From contig SGPM01000094.1 in the NCBI GenBank assembly GCA_004802725.1, positions 1 through 64,000 of the forward strand: a stretch of 64,000 nt of DNA. Direction: 5' to 3'. The notes under the pieces were generated by a model that did no database searches, was not told where the DNA came from, and saw only the letters and a list, made by a program, of their open reading frames with translations. The stretch comes from Antrodiella citrinella (taxonomy: Eukaryota > Basidiomycota > Agaricomycetes > Polyporales > Steccherinaceae). Of this stretch, positions 44,591 through 58,031 are shown one piece after another; the first letter of the stretch is position 1; every line of letters begins with the position of its first letter. The translations under genes were made by a program, and so were the position numbers.

Positions 44591-45832
44591 TTACCGCTGC
44601 TTCTTCGATGCCGCATGGTTGGCGTCCCAGTCCTTCCTCCATCTAAGATACTGAGCCTCCATTCCACCATCGCCCCAAATATCCCAGCCATCGCGTAACT
44701 GAAACCAGGTAGAAAAGGAGCTAGACAGTAACTTCCGTTTGATGTGTCCTAGGTACGATTGTGGTTTGCGTGCAGGGATCAGTTCTACCACAATGTAGTA
44801 TACGATTCCGAATATCACACCAACGCCGAAGCCCCAAAGGACTTGGCTATGTGTGTGGTAGGTCAGATGGTATCTGCAACGTAGACGAATTCACGTCAAG
44901 AGCCAACGAATAGTGATAAGTAGGGGCTCACCTCGAATACGCCACTGCGCATGACCATGTTATGATAGCCAGGTACAAAGCGAACTTGAACAAGCCGTCG
45001 AGCACAGAGTACCCCGTCCAGGAGAAGCGATGACGAAAGGTGAAGTGGCAGAGGAGAAAAGACGCGAAGTATCCCATCCATTGGCTATGGGAAGAAGGAA
45101 AGCCGTAGCCAGATCCCATGTCGACTACAAAATAGTGGCGTTAGCGAGAAGCCTCTGATAGAAGCACGGAAACGACGGAGGCTGTGACCCAGTTTTCATA
45201 ATTTCATGGGCAGATATCGTTCTAAAACGTCCGAGGGCCCTGCACACAGCCTGTACGACATAACGGATAGGCCTGTCTGAGTTTTGAAAAACCGGTGCGT
45301 CATATAATCGAGCCTGGACCAGACGTTTTCGTAGGGAGCGTGATGTCGGAGCTCGCACGTACAAGCAGTTTTCGTCATGAAAGGAAACCATGTACGTCGG
45401 GTACGACAAGAACAATACGCCATCGTCCGGAGAATACAATACTGCGGAAGAAGAGGCAAGTTGTGATGGACAATAAACTCACAGTTTGGGCGCTCCTGCT
45501 TGATGGATTCCTTTAAAACCCAATTCAGTCCTTCACAAGCCATTTGGCCTGCCCACATTTCGATATAAACCACTTCACGCGTTTGAACCATGAGTGCGGC
45601 ATAGGCTGGCTGAAGATGCGTCAACAATTGTCGTCGTTGTGACAAGAGCTTTGACACTGACGTTCAGAAGAATCGGGGTCAAAGTGAGCAGCGCCAGTGC
45701 ATGGGACAAGTCTGAGGTGGGATCATCTGCAAAAACGCACGTCAAACAGATATCCTTGGTCTTCTCGCATTGCTTTTGAAAGAATCAAAACTCACATAAA
45801 ACATGAGTCAGGTCCAGCGCAGACAGCGCCAT
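44591..45832 (-). CDS. dolichyldiphosphatase (PAP2 family)
   Basis: Removes a phosphate from dolichyl diphosphate in the ER so the lipid carrier of N-glycosylation can be reused (yeast Cax4, human DOLPP1). Start at 45832 (MALSALDLTHVLY), joined to DDPTSDLSHALALLTLTPIL and then PAYAALMVQTREVVYIEMW. The three PAP2 motifs are present: KESIKQERPN (KxxxxxxRP), GYGFPSSHSQWMGYF (PSxH type) and SRYHLTYHTHSQV (SRxxxxxH). Exons after this read VLWGFGVGVIFGIVYY and end WDANHAASKKQR at 44591. Four or more membrane helices are evident. The intron between RPN and DMGSGYGF (about 45122-45470) is unusually long for this region, ~345 nt, so a small exon may be missing. Confidence 0.85.
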
Positions 45833-46699
45833 AACGTTGGTAGTATGGTACTGTAAGCGACGTCGAGCAGTCGTCTACAGCAGACGAATAAGCTGCCCGC
45901 TGACTGTAGTGCCTAGTATGAAGTTCTCGACTCTAGTAGTGCTATAGTATCGGAGTAATTTCTTAAAACAGTGAAAGGAAGAGGTGTATTCCGGTTAGTT
46001 GAGGTCAGAAACGCATTGCCACTGCCAGTGGGTGACGTGGTAATGCCAGCGTCTATGATTTACAGGTTCAACGTTCAGCCCGGGCCGCCCAAGTTCTTGA
46101 TCCTTTCAAGTTCGTTCGCTCAAGCCTATCAAGGGCTCAAACCCTCAAGCTCAAGCGCTATTATTCCATCGCAAGAGCTTGCTGGTCAGTGGTCGTCATT
46201 CTGACTCCTCGTCACCGTGCTAGTAGCACAAGCGCGAATAGACTTGTCGCCACTTCAACTTGAAGTTGTACCTTGACCGTGACCATCCTCGTGGATAAGG
46301 TAGTGAAAGGCTGGACCATTTAGTTTTCTGGAAGAAAACAATGCTGTGAGTCCATGACAGCTCTGGAGGACCGTTCAGTTCGGGTAGGTTGATTTTCAAT
46401 CAATAATAGGATACCATATATTCGTCGCAGGCCATGCGTCAAAGCTATGATTGTTGCCTTTTGTGGACAAAATCCTAGTAACAGTTGCATTCGACAACGA
46501 GGAGGCCGGAAGTAGCACAATGACCTATGATCCTGAAAATGCTCAGGGTCTCCGGCGGAGTCCTAATTGTTTTGGTGGCAGTACCAAAGGTCCGAGTTCA
46601 GCACAGCCAAAGGATACGAAGGTCTTATATAAAGCTCGAGAACACCTCAACGAAGTGCGTCTGTCACATCTACACCCCACCATTCCCCTTCCGCTTCGT
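45833..46699. other. intergenic, divergent promoters
   Basis: Head-to-head spacer between dolichyldiphosphatase (minus) and the BCS1-like gene (plus). No gene seen. Confidence 0.4.
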
Positions 46700-49000
46700 A
46701 TGGGTCCGCCACAGCCAACGACCCTAATGACGCTCTCCTCTGTTGCAGCATCTGTTGCAGCCAATACTCCTACATCTGACAGCTCCCCCCCTCAAACATA
46801 TAACGGCTCAGCTAGTATGCCACTCGGCGTCGGAATGCATTTGGCAACAATGTTTTCGACATTTCTATCGACGTTGCTCTCATCGCCTACCTCGCTTGAC
46901 TGGATTTATTTGGTTCTTATTGGCAGTGTCGTCCAAATTTGCCGCCCCATCTGTACCAGCTTGTGGACCGAGTTCATTAAATCTTTCTGGATATCCACGA
47001 CAATCGAAACGTCCAGCGATGATTCGTTCCGTTAGTATTCGTCTTTTTGCCCTACTACTTCTATCACTAAACGAGGTTTTGTAGGCTGGTTGCTGTATTG
47101 GATTTCACACTCTCCCGGCTGGTGTGAGTGATAGGTTTACCATCCTATCGAGCTGTATCGTATCACTGATGGACACCTTAGATAACAGACGAATTCTGAC
47201 CATCGACACTCACAGCTACCCGAATTCGGAATACCATATTGGCCACAAACTTGGGAACGACGAATCTAGCGTCACCGTTAATTGTCTTCCGACCCTTTCC
47301 GAATCCTACTCGTTCTGTTACAAGTGGCACTATGGTTCTTTCACTTGCTCGCGGAATCAAGACCCTGCCGCCTCGTGTTCGCTCGAGATCCAGTAGGTGT
47401 CTTGCTGTAGATTTGATACGCATCCTCGGATTAACGTTCTCGCACATTCACCTCAGTTTATTAGCCTGGAGACGTAGCATCATGGATGAATTCCTTGTAG
47501 AGGTTAGCCAAGCTTTCAAAGCTAAGGACAAACATGCTGTTTCAATTTTTGCGCCGGCCGAGTACGTAACTTTCCCTCATAATATGAAGACTCACCACTC
47601 ATTCTATGCTTGCCAAGACAAAACCCCACAACATGGTCCCAATTTTCCACCGTCGCCAAACGTCCCATGGACTCCATCATCCTTGATCCTGGAACTACGG
47701 ATAATATCTTGAGCGATGCTCGTGATTTCCTCAATCAACATTCGTGGTATGAAGCAAGATCAATCCCTTTCCGACGTGGTTACTTTCTAGTAAGTCGATA
47801 TCATCACACCCATAACGGTCATTGACAGTCATCATGTTTCCTCAGTATGGTGTCCCAGGGTCCGGAAAGACATCCTTGATTCACGCCCTCGCCGGTGAAT
47901 TGGGTATGGAGGTCCACCAGATTGAGCTCTCTCGCCCAAACATGAACGACCAGACTCTCAAGAAACTCTTCGGCGGACTTCCGTCGAGGTGCATCGCACT
48001 TTTGGAAGATATCGACGCTGTTTTTCCTAGCCGCGACGGACCGCGTCTGGACTCTGACTCTTCAACCTCTGGTCGACCTGACACCGAGACTGGATCTCGT
48101 GTCACCTTGAGTGGGCTCTTGAATACTCTGGACGGCATAGGTGCACGCGAAGGCCGCTTGCTGTTTGGTACATCTAACTACGCTTCTCGGTTGGATCCTG
48201 CGCTACGCCGATCTGGAAGGTTTGACGTATACGTGGAGTTCAAGCTGGCCAGCAGATATCAGGGCGAAGAACTGTTCAAGCGCTTCTACACCATTACAGA
48301 CTCCGACCAAATTGCCAAAGACGAGAAGACAAGTGATGAAGGCACTGTCGCTGAGCTTGAAGACATCAAAGTCGACAAAGCCGATCGACTCTCACCTGAT
48401 GTCGATGTCTTGCCCTCCTGCATCACCCCCGACTCTGGCAAAGCTGCAGGTGACGGCGAGTCAATCGAACGACTTGAAGCAGATACTACTGCCGCCACTA
48501 CCGCCAAAGACACCGGATCCGATGATCAAGCCAACGAACGCTCACCCGACATCGATGCCTCACCCTCCTCCACCAATGCCGATCCCTGCCAAGCCGCCGG
48601 GGACGAGAAGACAGAACAAGTAGAAGCTACTACCGCTGACGATACAAACGCCGACGATGAAGTTAACGAACGCTCGCTCGGCATGCCCTCCTCCACTGCC
48701 TCTTCAACTCCCACTTCAACCTCGTCTACACTCGTCACGCCCCCTGAAACAGCATCAGTCCTTACGATCGGTGGTCCAGTTCGCTGCTTCGCCCCCGAAG
48801 TCATCAAGTCTCTCGCCACACAGTTTGGAGACGCGATTCCTGAACGCCAATTGCCTATGAGTGACCTGCAAGGCTATCTCATGATGCACAAGGGAGATCC
48901 CGAGGCTGCGGTGTTACACGCTGCGGCCTGGGCGAAGGAGGAGCTCGAACGAAAGAGGAATATGGGAGATATAATCAGCCAGAACGAGCCTCAAGCCTGA
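46700..49000 (+). CDS. BCS1-like AAA ATPase
   Basis: Exons join as MGPPQPTTLMTLSSVAASVA with a membrane helix (LDWIYLVLIGSVVQICRPI), then RWLLYWISHSPGW, YNRRILTIDTHSYPNSEYHI, SYSFCYKWHYGSF and HLLAWRRSIMDEFLVEVSQA. Then come the BCS1-type stretch STVAKRPMDSIILDPGTTDN, FRRGYFL, Walker A GVPGSGKTS, Walker B ALLEDIDAVF, and sensor/arginine regions SNYASRLDPALRRSGRFDVY. BCS1 inserts the Rieske protein in mitochondria; agaricomycetes have many paralogues of unknown role. The C-terminus has an added acidic Ser/Thr-rich region with two degenerate copies of a ~45-residue repeat (SPDVDVLPS... and SPDIDASPS...). The join near 47563-47620 does not close in frame with canonical sites, so a frameshift or non-standard junction is possible. 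Confidence 0.78.
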
Positions 49001-49411
49001 GCTCGCATCGGGATGCGTGTAAGGAGGGCCGTGTCAGTATACCCATAGATCTTATGCCGTTCTTTCGTTATTTGATGCACATGTTCGCTCTCTCTGCATA
49101 CTGCTGTGTCATAGATATCTGTTCAATTGATTATCTTCGTTGTCGCCCACTTAGACTGCCCGTCATTCTTATCAGCACGAGATTGACACTACTCTATACG
49201 AAGCTCACGTTGTACTTCACAATCCGACTGCTTAGGGTAACGTAGAAGCCTGTACGAAGTCCCAAGCTGCGAGCGTCGGCTTGTACAATGTCGATGTCGA
49301 TATCAATAGCCTTCACAAAAGCAAATCGTGCATGGCGATCTTGACACATGATCATACTGTTCAGTGGAATACAACAATGCTACATGATAGTAAGCCATAA
49401 AAAGCGTAGGC
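49001..49411. other. intergenic, convergent stops
   Basis: Tail-to-tail spacer between the BCS1-like gene and the ubiquitin-S27a gene. No gene seen. Confidence 0.45.
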
Positions 49412-50117
<706 letters not shown>

Positions 50118-50440
50118 CTTGAAGACGCCTCTGTCTGTCCAACGAACTAAACGATGGAGTCGTTGACAAAAGCAAAAGTGTGAAGATGAAGATGCGAATT
50201 TCTTCGCTTGCGCTTTATATCTGTGGATGGTCCGTGCATCTGAGTAATAAGGTTCAGGCGCCGACTCGGCATTCGGCGATGACCAATCGGGACGAGCACG
50301 TGCAGACGCGTTGCGCGTTCGGCGTCAACGCGTCTGCCACTTGACTTTGACTTGACTTCACCTTATTTCCACCTCTTTCTAGAGTTCATTGTTCGTTTAC
50401 GAGACTCATTCACAGTACATTCAGGAAGCAAGAAACAGCG
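50118..50440. promoter_or_regulatory. shared divergent promoter region of ubiquitin-S27a and RFC subunit
   Basis: Only 323 bp separate the two start codons. Includes repeated ACGCGT-like elements (e.g. CAACGCGTCTGC near 50326), similar to the MluI cell-cycle box core ACGCGT of fungi; their use here is inference. Confidence 0.4.
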
Positions 50441-51840
50441 ATGGACAGCGACGAGGAAATGCGTGTAGAAGATGACGCGCCGATCGCGTGGCCGACAGCG
50501 AAGGGGAAGGGCAAAGCGAAAGCAGATGAGACCCCGATGGAGGCGTATGACAACGACAACTTGCCATGGTGAGTAACTTCGTGAATCATTCCACGTTCAG
50601 TTGCTCATGTTAAGCCACGAATAACGACAGGGTTGAGAAATATCGACCGGTCACCCTAGATGACGTCGTGTCCCATAAGGAAATTACTGGCACAAGTACG
50701 CCCCCTTGTCGCTACTCGTGATCGTTCTCTGCCATAAACTGTATACGCAGTTGAGAAATTCATTGAGAAGAACCGACTTCCACATCTCTTGTTCTATGGC
50801 CCCCCTGGTACAGGTAAAACCTCCACAATTCTTGCCGTGGCGCGCCGCATATACGGCACTAGTTTTCGGAAACAGATTCTTGAGGTGGGAGACTTGCACA
50901 ATGTTCGGAAGATACTTCAACTGACTGCTTACTCTAGCTGAACGCTTCAGATGATCGTGGTATTGACGTGGTCCGAGACCAAATCAAGAACTTTGCCGAG
51001 ACACGCACTCTCTTTTCCAAAGGCTATAAGCTCATCATTCTCGACGAGGCGGACATGATGACAACCGCAGCTCAGTCTGCTCTCCGTCGCGTGATCGAGC
51101 AGTACACGAAGAACGTTCGTTTTTGCATTATCTGCAACTATGTGAACAAGATCATCCCTGCTATTCAAAGTCGATGCACACGTTTCCGATTCTCGCCTTT
51201 GCCTATCAAAGAAGTAGAGAAACGGCTGAATAACGTGATCGAAGCCGAAGGGTGAGGATCTCCTACTAATCTCCGCAGCCGGTACTTATTCTCCTTGACA
51301 GTGTCAAGCTCACAGAGGATGGCCGGCAGGCACTTCTGAAACTCTCCAAAGGAGATATGCGTCGAGCGTTGAATGTTCTTCAAGCGTGTCATGCCGCGTA
51401 TGATCTGACAGGAGAGACCGAAGTATACAACTGTACTGGAAACCCGCATCCTCAAGACATTGCTACCATCGTCAACTCTATGTTCTCGGACGAATTTACT
51501 ACTGCTTACAAAAGTGTGGTGTTTCTTTCTGTGTTCGTCATGTTATTGATATTTTTACATTCAAGTGATCCAATCCATGAAGACAGAACGCGGGCTTGCA
51601 CTACAGGATCTGATTATTGGTGCTTACGAATACATAGAGGATATCGAGTTCAAGGCTCACGCGCGTATTTACCTGCTCGACTTCCTCGCTGTCACCGAGT
51701 GAGTATGCAAATTGTTCCTCGTTGGTGCTTGCTCACTCCGCCTCAGACATCGACTATCGACGGGCGGAAACGAGAAGATCCAGCTGACGGCTCTACTTGG
51801 AGCATTCAAGAATGCAGTAGAGCTGTCTCAACGGTCATAA
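50441..51840 (+). CDS. RFC3: replication factor C small subunit (yeast Rfc3 / human RFC5 type)
   Basis: Subunit of the clamp loader that opens PCNA. Start ATG 50441; an acidic N-terminus leads to [20 protein letters not shown]. Walker A is [17 protein letters not shown]. The next exon begins [20 protein letters not shown], and Walker B is [11 protein letters not shown]. The SRC motif ([11 protein letters not shown]), the [11 protein letters not shown] sensor and [17 protein letters not shown] follow. The last exons read [17 protein letters not shown] and [20 protein letters not shown] and end VELSQRS at 51838-51840. The ASDDRGID and NPHPQDI parts match the Rfc3/RFC5 branch. The symbol follows yeast usage. 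Confidence 0.92.
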
Positions 51841-52869
51841 TCATCAGGCTCTGCTATGTATCGTCTACTTTCGTATGCTTTGTCTCTGACTTTCTTGCAT
51901 CTATTGCAACATATATCAACATGATTGAATTACGAATGCGAGTTCGCGAATGTCGACTCATCATCTGGATAGAACTCTCTACCCCCCTGTGATCAGAACT
52001 CGGCATCCGGTCACATGGTACAACACATAGGACGGGGTCATATTGGACATTTTATCAATTGTTAATCGTCATTTTCAGAGTTTTGTCCAGGCCTATATAG
52101 TCGACGGCAGGCTACTGATCCTCTGCCTTTCAAATAGCACCGACGCTGAGAACTTTGGCGAAGTGCGGGGATGTCACTGGTACGTCGTCTCCGAGATCTC
52201 GTCAATTGGAAGTAAACTCTGTCGTGACAGGACATCCTTCTCCCTGCGGTCGCACATCTAGGCTTGCAAGAATCTGGCATAGACAGGATCGTGCCCTGTC
52301 GCGTCTCCTCCCTTATTTCGCCACTTATCCCACATGTTCGTTCGATGGACATTATTCTCATCGGTTCGGTTCAAAAGAATGAGATAGTCATACGGAGTCG
52401 TGGATGTAGAGCGCCAAAGTCGACGTCGCTAAACCCCGATGCTTGAGAAGGACGCAACGATCGCCGTGGGAGGCAAGTGTGGTACCTTTCACGTCCTATC
52501 CTATTCTCACTGATTCGTCATATATCTAGTATCTCCGGTGCACACGTCTGTGGCTTACTATCGACATGAACATGCTTGGGTTTGTCTGAGACCTCCAAGC
52601 CTACACTACCCCCAGATAGCCACCATCTCTTCGAAAATTGCCAGTTTAAGTTTGCTTCTAAGTGCTCTATTCCCGATGGGTTCGTTTGTTCTCCGTGGAG
52701 TCGGGATATATGTGCACCTTCCAAGAGGTTGACTCAGTCCAGGGTTATGCAGCTATGCAAAGCAAGTACCTGGTTCGCTTTCACGTCTCACGCGCACAGC
52801 GTCAATGCCTTTGCATAAAATGACAAGCTATAGCCTGGAGTTCGACAACTGTGGCTCTTTGACACAGAA
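51841..52869. other. intergenic, no gene recognised
   Basis: Short open frames only. Lies upstream of the P450 relic. Confidence 0.4.
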
Positions 52870-53908
52870 ATGGCTCTGCTATTTGTGTTGGGATTCGTTC
52901 TGGCTATATGGCTTGCAAATCGCCTGCACAGCACCTCCTACGTACCTGCTACTAGGTAATCTACTTGACTTGCCTAAACGCGCCCTTTACTTACGGTAAG
53001 GCTCAATTGTCTTGTCCCTCATCCTAACTGATGCAGAAATTTTTCTTAGCTTGACTGAGTGGGCACAGACTTATGGCCAAATATAGTCGGTGCGAGTCAT
53101 TGAGAACGTCTTAGGCACTGATGTTGATACCACAGTGTTATAGTTGAAGATTGGGTTCAGCACGATCATAGTGGTATCGGGTCCCAAAATGGTCCGCGAG
53201 CTACTGGACAAACGTAGTGGCTCGACAGCCAACCGTTCGCCTATGCACTTGGCCGAAGTTGCCCTAGAGGGCCTCAATTTTGGCTTTCGTCCGTACGGTA
53301 AGCCCGTCCAAAATGCTGATACATCTCACATGATTGACGTTTAAGTGCGTACTGCAGACGCGACGTTGAAGAACATGAGGCGCTCCATTTCGAAGTTACT
53401 GAGCAAAGAAGGCTGCTCCGAGCATATGCGAATACAACAGGCAGAAGTTTCTCAATTGATGTACGACTTACTGAAACGACCTGAGGTAAGGCTATGTTAT
53501 TCGTATGTCCTGTAATTCAGTATCTTATATTACCGAATAGGCATACTATACACACGTCGAACACTCCTCTCTCTCGGCCATCTTCGCTGTTGTCTTCGGG
53601 ATACGATGTCCTCGCCTTGAAAGCAGCCCTATCCCACAGTTGACCGGCCTCCAGGACGACTTGGACGAATTCCTCAGTCCTGGTCATCACCCTCCACTCG
53701 ACTTGTTACCCATTCTGAAGCACGTTCCGGAGAGGTGGGCTGAGTGGACAAGTATTTCCCGGGACCTGAAAAACAGACACCGCGAATTGTACTACGATTT
53801 GTTTGAAGCTTGTGAGAGACGAATCCAAACGGACGCACAGAACGGGTGCTTTGCCGAGCAACTTCTGCTGGAGCAAGACAAGTACGGGCTAACGCGCGAC
53901 ATGGTAGC
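52870..53908 (+). pseudogene. truncated cytochrome P450
   Basis: N-terminal half only of a membrane-bound P450. The anchor MALLFVLGFVLAIWLANRLH is out of frame by one base with the following proline-region PPTYLLLGNLLDLPKRALYL, so a frameshift is present near 52930. Later exons carry LTEWAQTYG, FSTIIVVSGPKMVRELLDKR, GLNFGFRPY, DATLKNMRRSISKLLSKEG and HVPERWAEWTSISRDLKNRH. The reading stops near 53908 at TRDMVA, just before the oxygen-binding I-helix. The ExxR motif and the haem-binding FxxGxRxCxG loop are absent; the next sequence is the tail of the minus-strand GMC gene. Non-functional as a P450. Confidence 0.8.
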
Positions 53909-54102
53909 GTAAGTGCTGCAACTTGGCTTGACAGTGTGTTGTCCTTGCTGATCCTGGGAGTATTTCTTCAACTAAGACTATGTTGTATCACATATGCAAT
54001 CAGTTATCTATTGACTCTGCTGTACGTTCGATCATAATACTATCCAAGGCTCAGATATCTCGGTAGCCTTACTACCGTTCAAAACGTTGTTTGAATGCAG
54101 CT

Positions 54103-55698
54103 TCAGACTCCACTCTTGATAAAATCCGCCGCTTTCTCTACAATACCGTAGATCGTGCTTGACAGATGTGCGCTGATTTGCCACGGGAGAATGGACGCGT
54201 CGACGACGCGCACATTCGTTGTGTCATACACCTTTAGTCGCGCGTCGACAACGCCTGCTCAACGCGGGTCAGCGGCAAAATGAGATAGGTTGCGCACATC
54301 ACTTACCCCCGAGACTTCGTCTCATCATAGCGGCGGTACCAATAGGATGTGCAACGGACCCGAAGCTGAACTGAGGGTCGTGCAAGACCCATTGCGCCCA
54401 GTCTTCCTCTGAACCGCCCTCGCTGTTGTCAGGTACCTTTTGGAAACCCGGGACGGTCTCCCCAGCAGAAAGTGAGCTAGCACAAAGAATGAGTAAGGTT
54501 CTTGACTAGGACTTGGGATATGTTCATAAGTACCTCATGGCAGCGGATTGAAAAATCTTCCGAGCAAGACGGCAGCCTTCGATATGCAACGCAAGGTCAA
54601 AATCGACGTTGAAGTAATTCACAATGACACGAGGTTTCTCAAATGAATCGGCCGACTGTCAGTGTGAAAGGAGTCATTGAGAAAGAGGAAAGTTAGTTGG
54701 ATCGTAGAATCACTCACTAAGATTGTAACGTTCCCTCGGCTGAACGGAAGAAGCGGCCACAGAATTATGCCTAGATCACTAACATGACACCTCAATGCAA
54801 TCCAATAAGGCTCCAGCCCAGTTGAACTTACTCTGGTGTACCGTCATTCCAAAAGAACTCAACGACAGGGTCTGACGATTTCAGCGCGGTCAATATACGT
54901 TGGGATAAATGGGACAGGTAACAACTCGCCTTTGCTGTCAATGATAGAGCTTGCCTGTGTTTCCAGTAAACATCGGAGCGCGTCTGCAGAAAGCGCAGAG
55001 TCTGCCTGCAATGCGGCCCAAGACGCCAGAGAGGATTTGATCATTTGAATAGCGTCGTGCGCCCGTGTGCCAAAGAGTTCGTAGATGTTGAAGAAAGCAA
55101 GGGCCTCCGTCAATCCACCGACAGCCTTGTAGTTTTGTCTACCATAGGGCCCGGCCCTGCACGACAATAAACGATGAAGACAACAACAAATGTACTTTAA
55201 CATCCCATCCCAATTCCAACCGAGACGCGCCTCCGATGGCTCTAGCAGGTTGGACCAAGAATCGTACTGTGATTTCGTGCCTCGTGTCCAAGATGCCCCG
55301 TTGACGGATGAGCTTCCACCTAGTGTTTTTCCTCTGAGATCGAGTGTTTGTTATCGAATCAACCATGAGTAGAAGCAAATGCGCACCCATGTATGGTTTT
55401 GTTTTGGTCGGCAAGCCACGACCAGTCCATCGGACCACCAAGGGCAACCGTGAACTGCAGAATATCATAGATGAGGGGATTCGTCCTATTGTCTCCTCCT
55501 GCCTCGATTACCAGAACACGCTTCGACGGGTCTTCCGACAGTCGAGACGTCACAGTGAGACCAGCTGTGCCACCGCCGACCACGACATAATCGTAGGTCC
55601 CGCCATCCACGACACTTGCGTCTGAGATGACACCAAACAGCTGCCGCCACGCAGGAGACAAACTAACCTAGAGGCAATGCCAATAGCAAAGCCATCAT
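54103..55698 (-). pseudogene. GMC oxidoreductase with internal deletion
   Basis: A secreted GMC flavoenzyme (aryl-alcohol oxidase / glucose oxidase-like). Start 55698 with MMALLLALPL as signal peptide, joined to [20 protein letters not shown], the FAD-binding motif. Then come [14 protein letters not shown] and GKTLGGSSSVNGASWTRGTK and GWNWDGMLKY. The next recognisable part, GGLTEALAFFNIYELFGTRA, belongs much further on, so roughly 190-200 residues are missing around 55140-55215. The rest continues through PVVEFFWND, LWPLLPFSRGNVTIL and HPIGTAAMM to the C-terminal active-site region NVRVVDASILPWQISAHLSS and the stop at 54103-54105. The intron at 54872-54929 has a GC donor. Loss of a central block makes activity unlikely. 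Confidence 0.75.
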
Positions 55699-56280
55699 AT
55701 TGCTGAGCTGCTTGGGTCGTCTTGCTGTGGCCCGTCGGTCGAAGTTGGATGTTGAGCTTCAAAACCAACTAACGACTTCGTCAATATCGGCTCCGTTTTA
55801 TGCCTTTGAGGACCTGCATTTCCCATATAAGATGCATAGCCGGACCCGACAACGACCAGCTGTCATCCATGCCTATGGATTGCTTTATGAGGCATTTGGC
55901 AGTTGACCCCGGTGTGAACGTCAGTAACGAAAGTCGATATATGACGGTCTGAGTATCCCGTGAACCGAGTATTGAGATACATTGGTCGGTGTGTTCTGCG
56001 TTCTGTGGCTAAAGCAAGTACTACAAAGAAGAACTTGAAGATGCAATTGTTGAAGGAGTAGTAGTCATGCCGAGAAGCCGAAAAGCTCATTTGAGTTCCG
56101 ACATAACTCCGATATCACAATCCTTGTCGGGATTTTTTTAACTTTTATATACAGGAACTGAATCACTCCTCCAAATCTTCAAGCTTCAACTTGGACAACT
56201 ACGTCCCAACTCATCCCCATCGACAAGTTACTTACTTGCGCTCTCTTACTACCACCTCTCGTGAACAGTTTTCTTCCGCC

Positions 56281-56540
56281 ATGGATCCAACAAGAGTGAG
56301 TGGTACCCGTCGTTACCCTTCGTTACGAGTGCTGAGCATTTCCCGCCAGAGATCGTTGACCTCAGCAATGCCGAGCTCATTGCACTGGGGTTCCTGGGCG
56401 AAAGTGAGCCCCTTCGTCATTACACACGTCCATCTCTCACTCATTATTTCCCGTCCACCTTGTAGACGTTGCTCCGGTTGTCAAAAGTATCGTCGAAAAG
56501 GTAACCGGTGAAGGCCGACCCCGAACGCCTAGGCTGTAAG
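56281..56540 (+). CDS. possible small gene of unknown function
   Basis: Two stretches join across a short GT-AG intron (donor GGCGAAA|GTGAGC, acceptor TTGTAG): PPEIVDLSNAELIALGFLGE and NVAPVVKSIVEKVTGEGRPR. An ATG at 56281 (MDPTR) may belong to an upstream exon. No domain recognised. It could be an upstream exon set of the NTF2-like gene, but the paralogue at 58032 has no such part. Confidence 0.3.
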
Positions 56541-56827
56541 TCTCTCCGACACGCGAGCTGTCTTATACTTGGGGAAGAACCACTGCTATGAGTGCCGACA
56601 AGCTATCATGCACACTCACATTTTCTTGGTATATAATGCGTCTCTTGGAACTAGGTCCCCGAGTGCTCGACCGAGACGACTCAGTCCGGACGTATAAGAG
56701 GAAACACTTCTTGTGTCCTAGTAGTAGACCATCTTACAGACTTTTCAATCGCCTCTACATCGTGAGCTTCTTCACGAGTCGGTCACTGATATATGCCCTA
56801 CTTACCTTGTATTTTCTATAGGTTGTA

Positions 56828-57421
56828 ATGCCCGTCATTTCTTCTGCCGTCATCGCGAACGCGTCTTCCTAGCTTCAAGCTGTTCTCAAATGGGCAGCGG
56901 GCATGAGCGATGCCAATTTCGATGCTCTGAACGCTGTTCTTGCTGACGACTACGTTCATGCAATTCTTCCGGGAAACCTGGACATTCCATTACTGAGTAG
57001 CAAGGAGCAGTTCATCAAGTATTATCAGGTTGTCTTATTATTTTCACGTCGTTTGATGTGCGTCCCTTGCGTTCACTTACTATGAATTATGTCCGTTGGG
57101 TACTGAATCGATCCCTTGAACAGATCGTCATCAGCGAGGTCATCGAGTCTCCTGGCCGCGTTGTTATTCATGTATGTGTTCTCCAGCGGAGTCATTTCAA
57201 CTTCCTATTCGTACCAGGCCGCAGCCAACGCGATGACCCAACCCGGAATACCCTACACCAACGAGGACATCATTATCTTTCACCTCGCCGAGCAAGCAGA
57301 TGGGTCGCACAAGATTACGTCTGCGAAGGAGTTCGTAGACTCCAAGTTCACTATGGGGTCACGGTTCAGGGAGCAATTGTCGAAGGTCGAAGGCGCTGGC
57401 ACCGCCCTTAGGCTCTACTAG
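56828..57421 (+). pseudogene. NTF2-like (SnoaL-type) protein with early nonsense codon
   Basis: The NTF2-like fold is used by small enzymes and binding proteins. From ATG 56828 the frame reads MPVISSAVIANASS, then TAG at 56870-56872, then LQAVLKWAAGMSDANFDALN and the rest of the domain. Later exons read VISEVIESPGRVVIH and AAANAMTQPGIPYTNEDIII and end GAGTALRLY at 57421. The paralogue at 58032 has CAG (Gln) where this copy has TAG. The body of the domain is intact, so it could still be expressed from an internal ATG at 56903 or by a splice acceptor ending at the TAG itself; hence disruption is likely but not certain. Confidence 0.55.
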
Positions 57422-58031
57422 CTAGCACGTTTCGCTCAGTCTGTTGCATAGAACAGCTTGATGGTCTGAACATGTCATCGATGCATTCGCGCCATCGCGT
57501 TTCTAATTCGTCTCATACGAATGTATTCACAGTTCACACGCTTCGAGCCTCAAAGCTTCCGAGTCATCCTAGGCTAGCCCGGGCCTCCGAGTCAAGCCAT
57601 GGAGAGACCCAAGCAGTGCCAGTTCAAGATCATGGACTCTGTCAAGGCCTCGATGTCACCTTCGACTACGTGATTCATCTTATATACTGGTAAGGTGGTC
57701 TTCTTTTGATGATCGACAGTGACCACAACGGCGTAGAAAACGGATGTGCTCCTCGATCGTATTAGTAAGACGAAAAAAACGAGTCATAGCTGCACAGTCA
57801 AGGAAGCAGAATCTCCGAGTCCTAAATAAGCGCAGATGACTGGTACCGCAATACTTAATTGTGCTTGAAGTTGAAGCAATCGTCCGTTCGACAAACGATA
57901 CCTGGTCCTTCTAGGGGACGTTCATCGTCAAACACTGCTGTCATCCTACTTGGACCCCAATAGCTTGTGTGAGTTCACATCACCGTAAACAGTTCAGCAC
58001 GTCCTCATCATTTGTTTCCGACTAGACAAGG
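57422..58031. other. intergenic between NTF2-like paralogues
   Basis: No gene seen. Confidence 0.4.
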
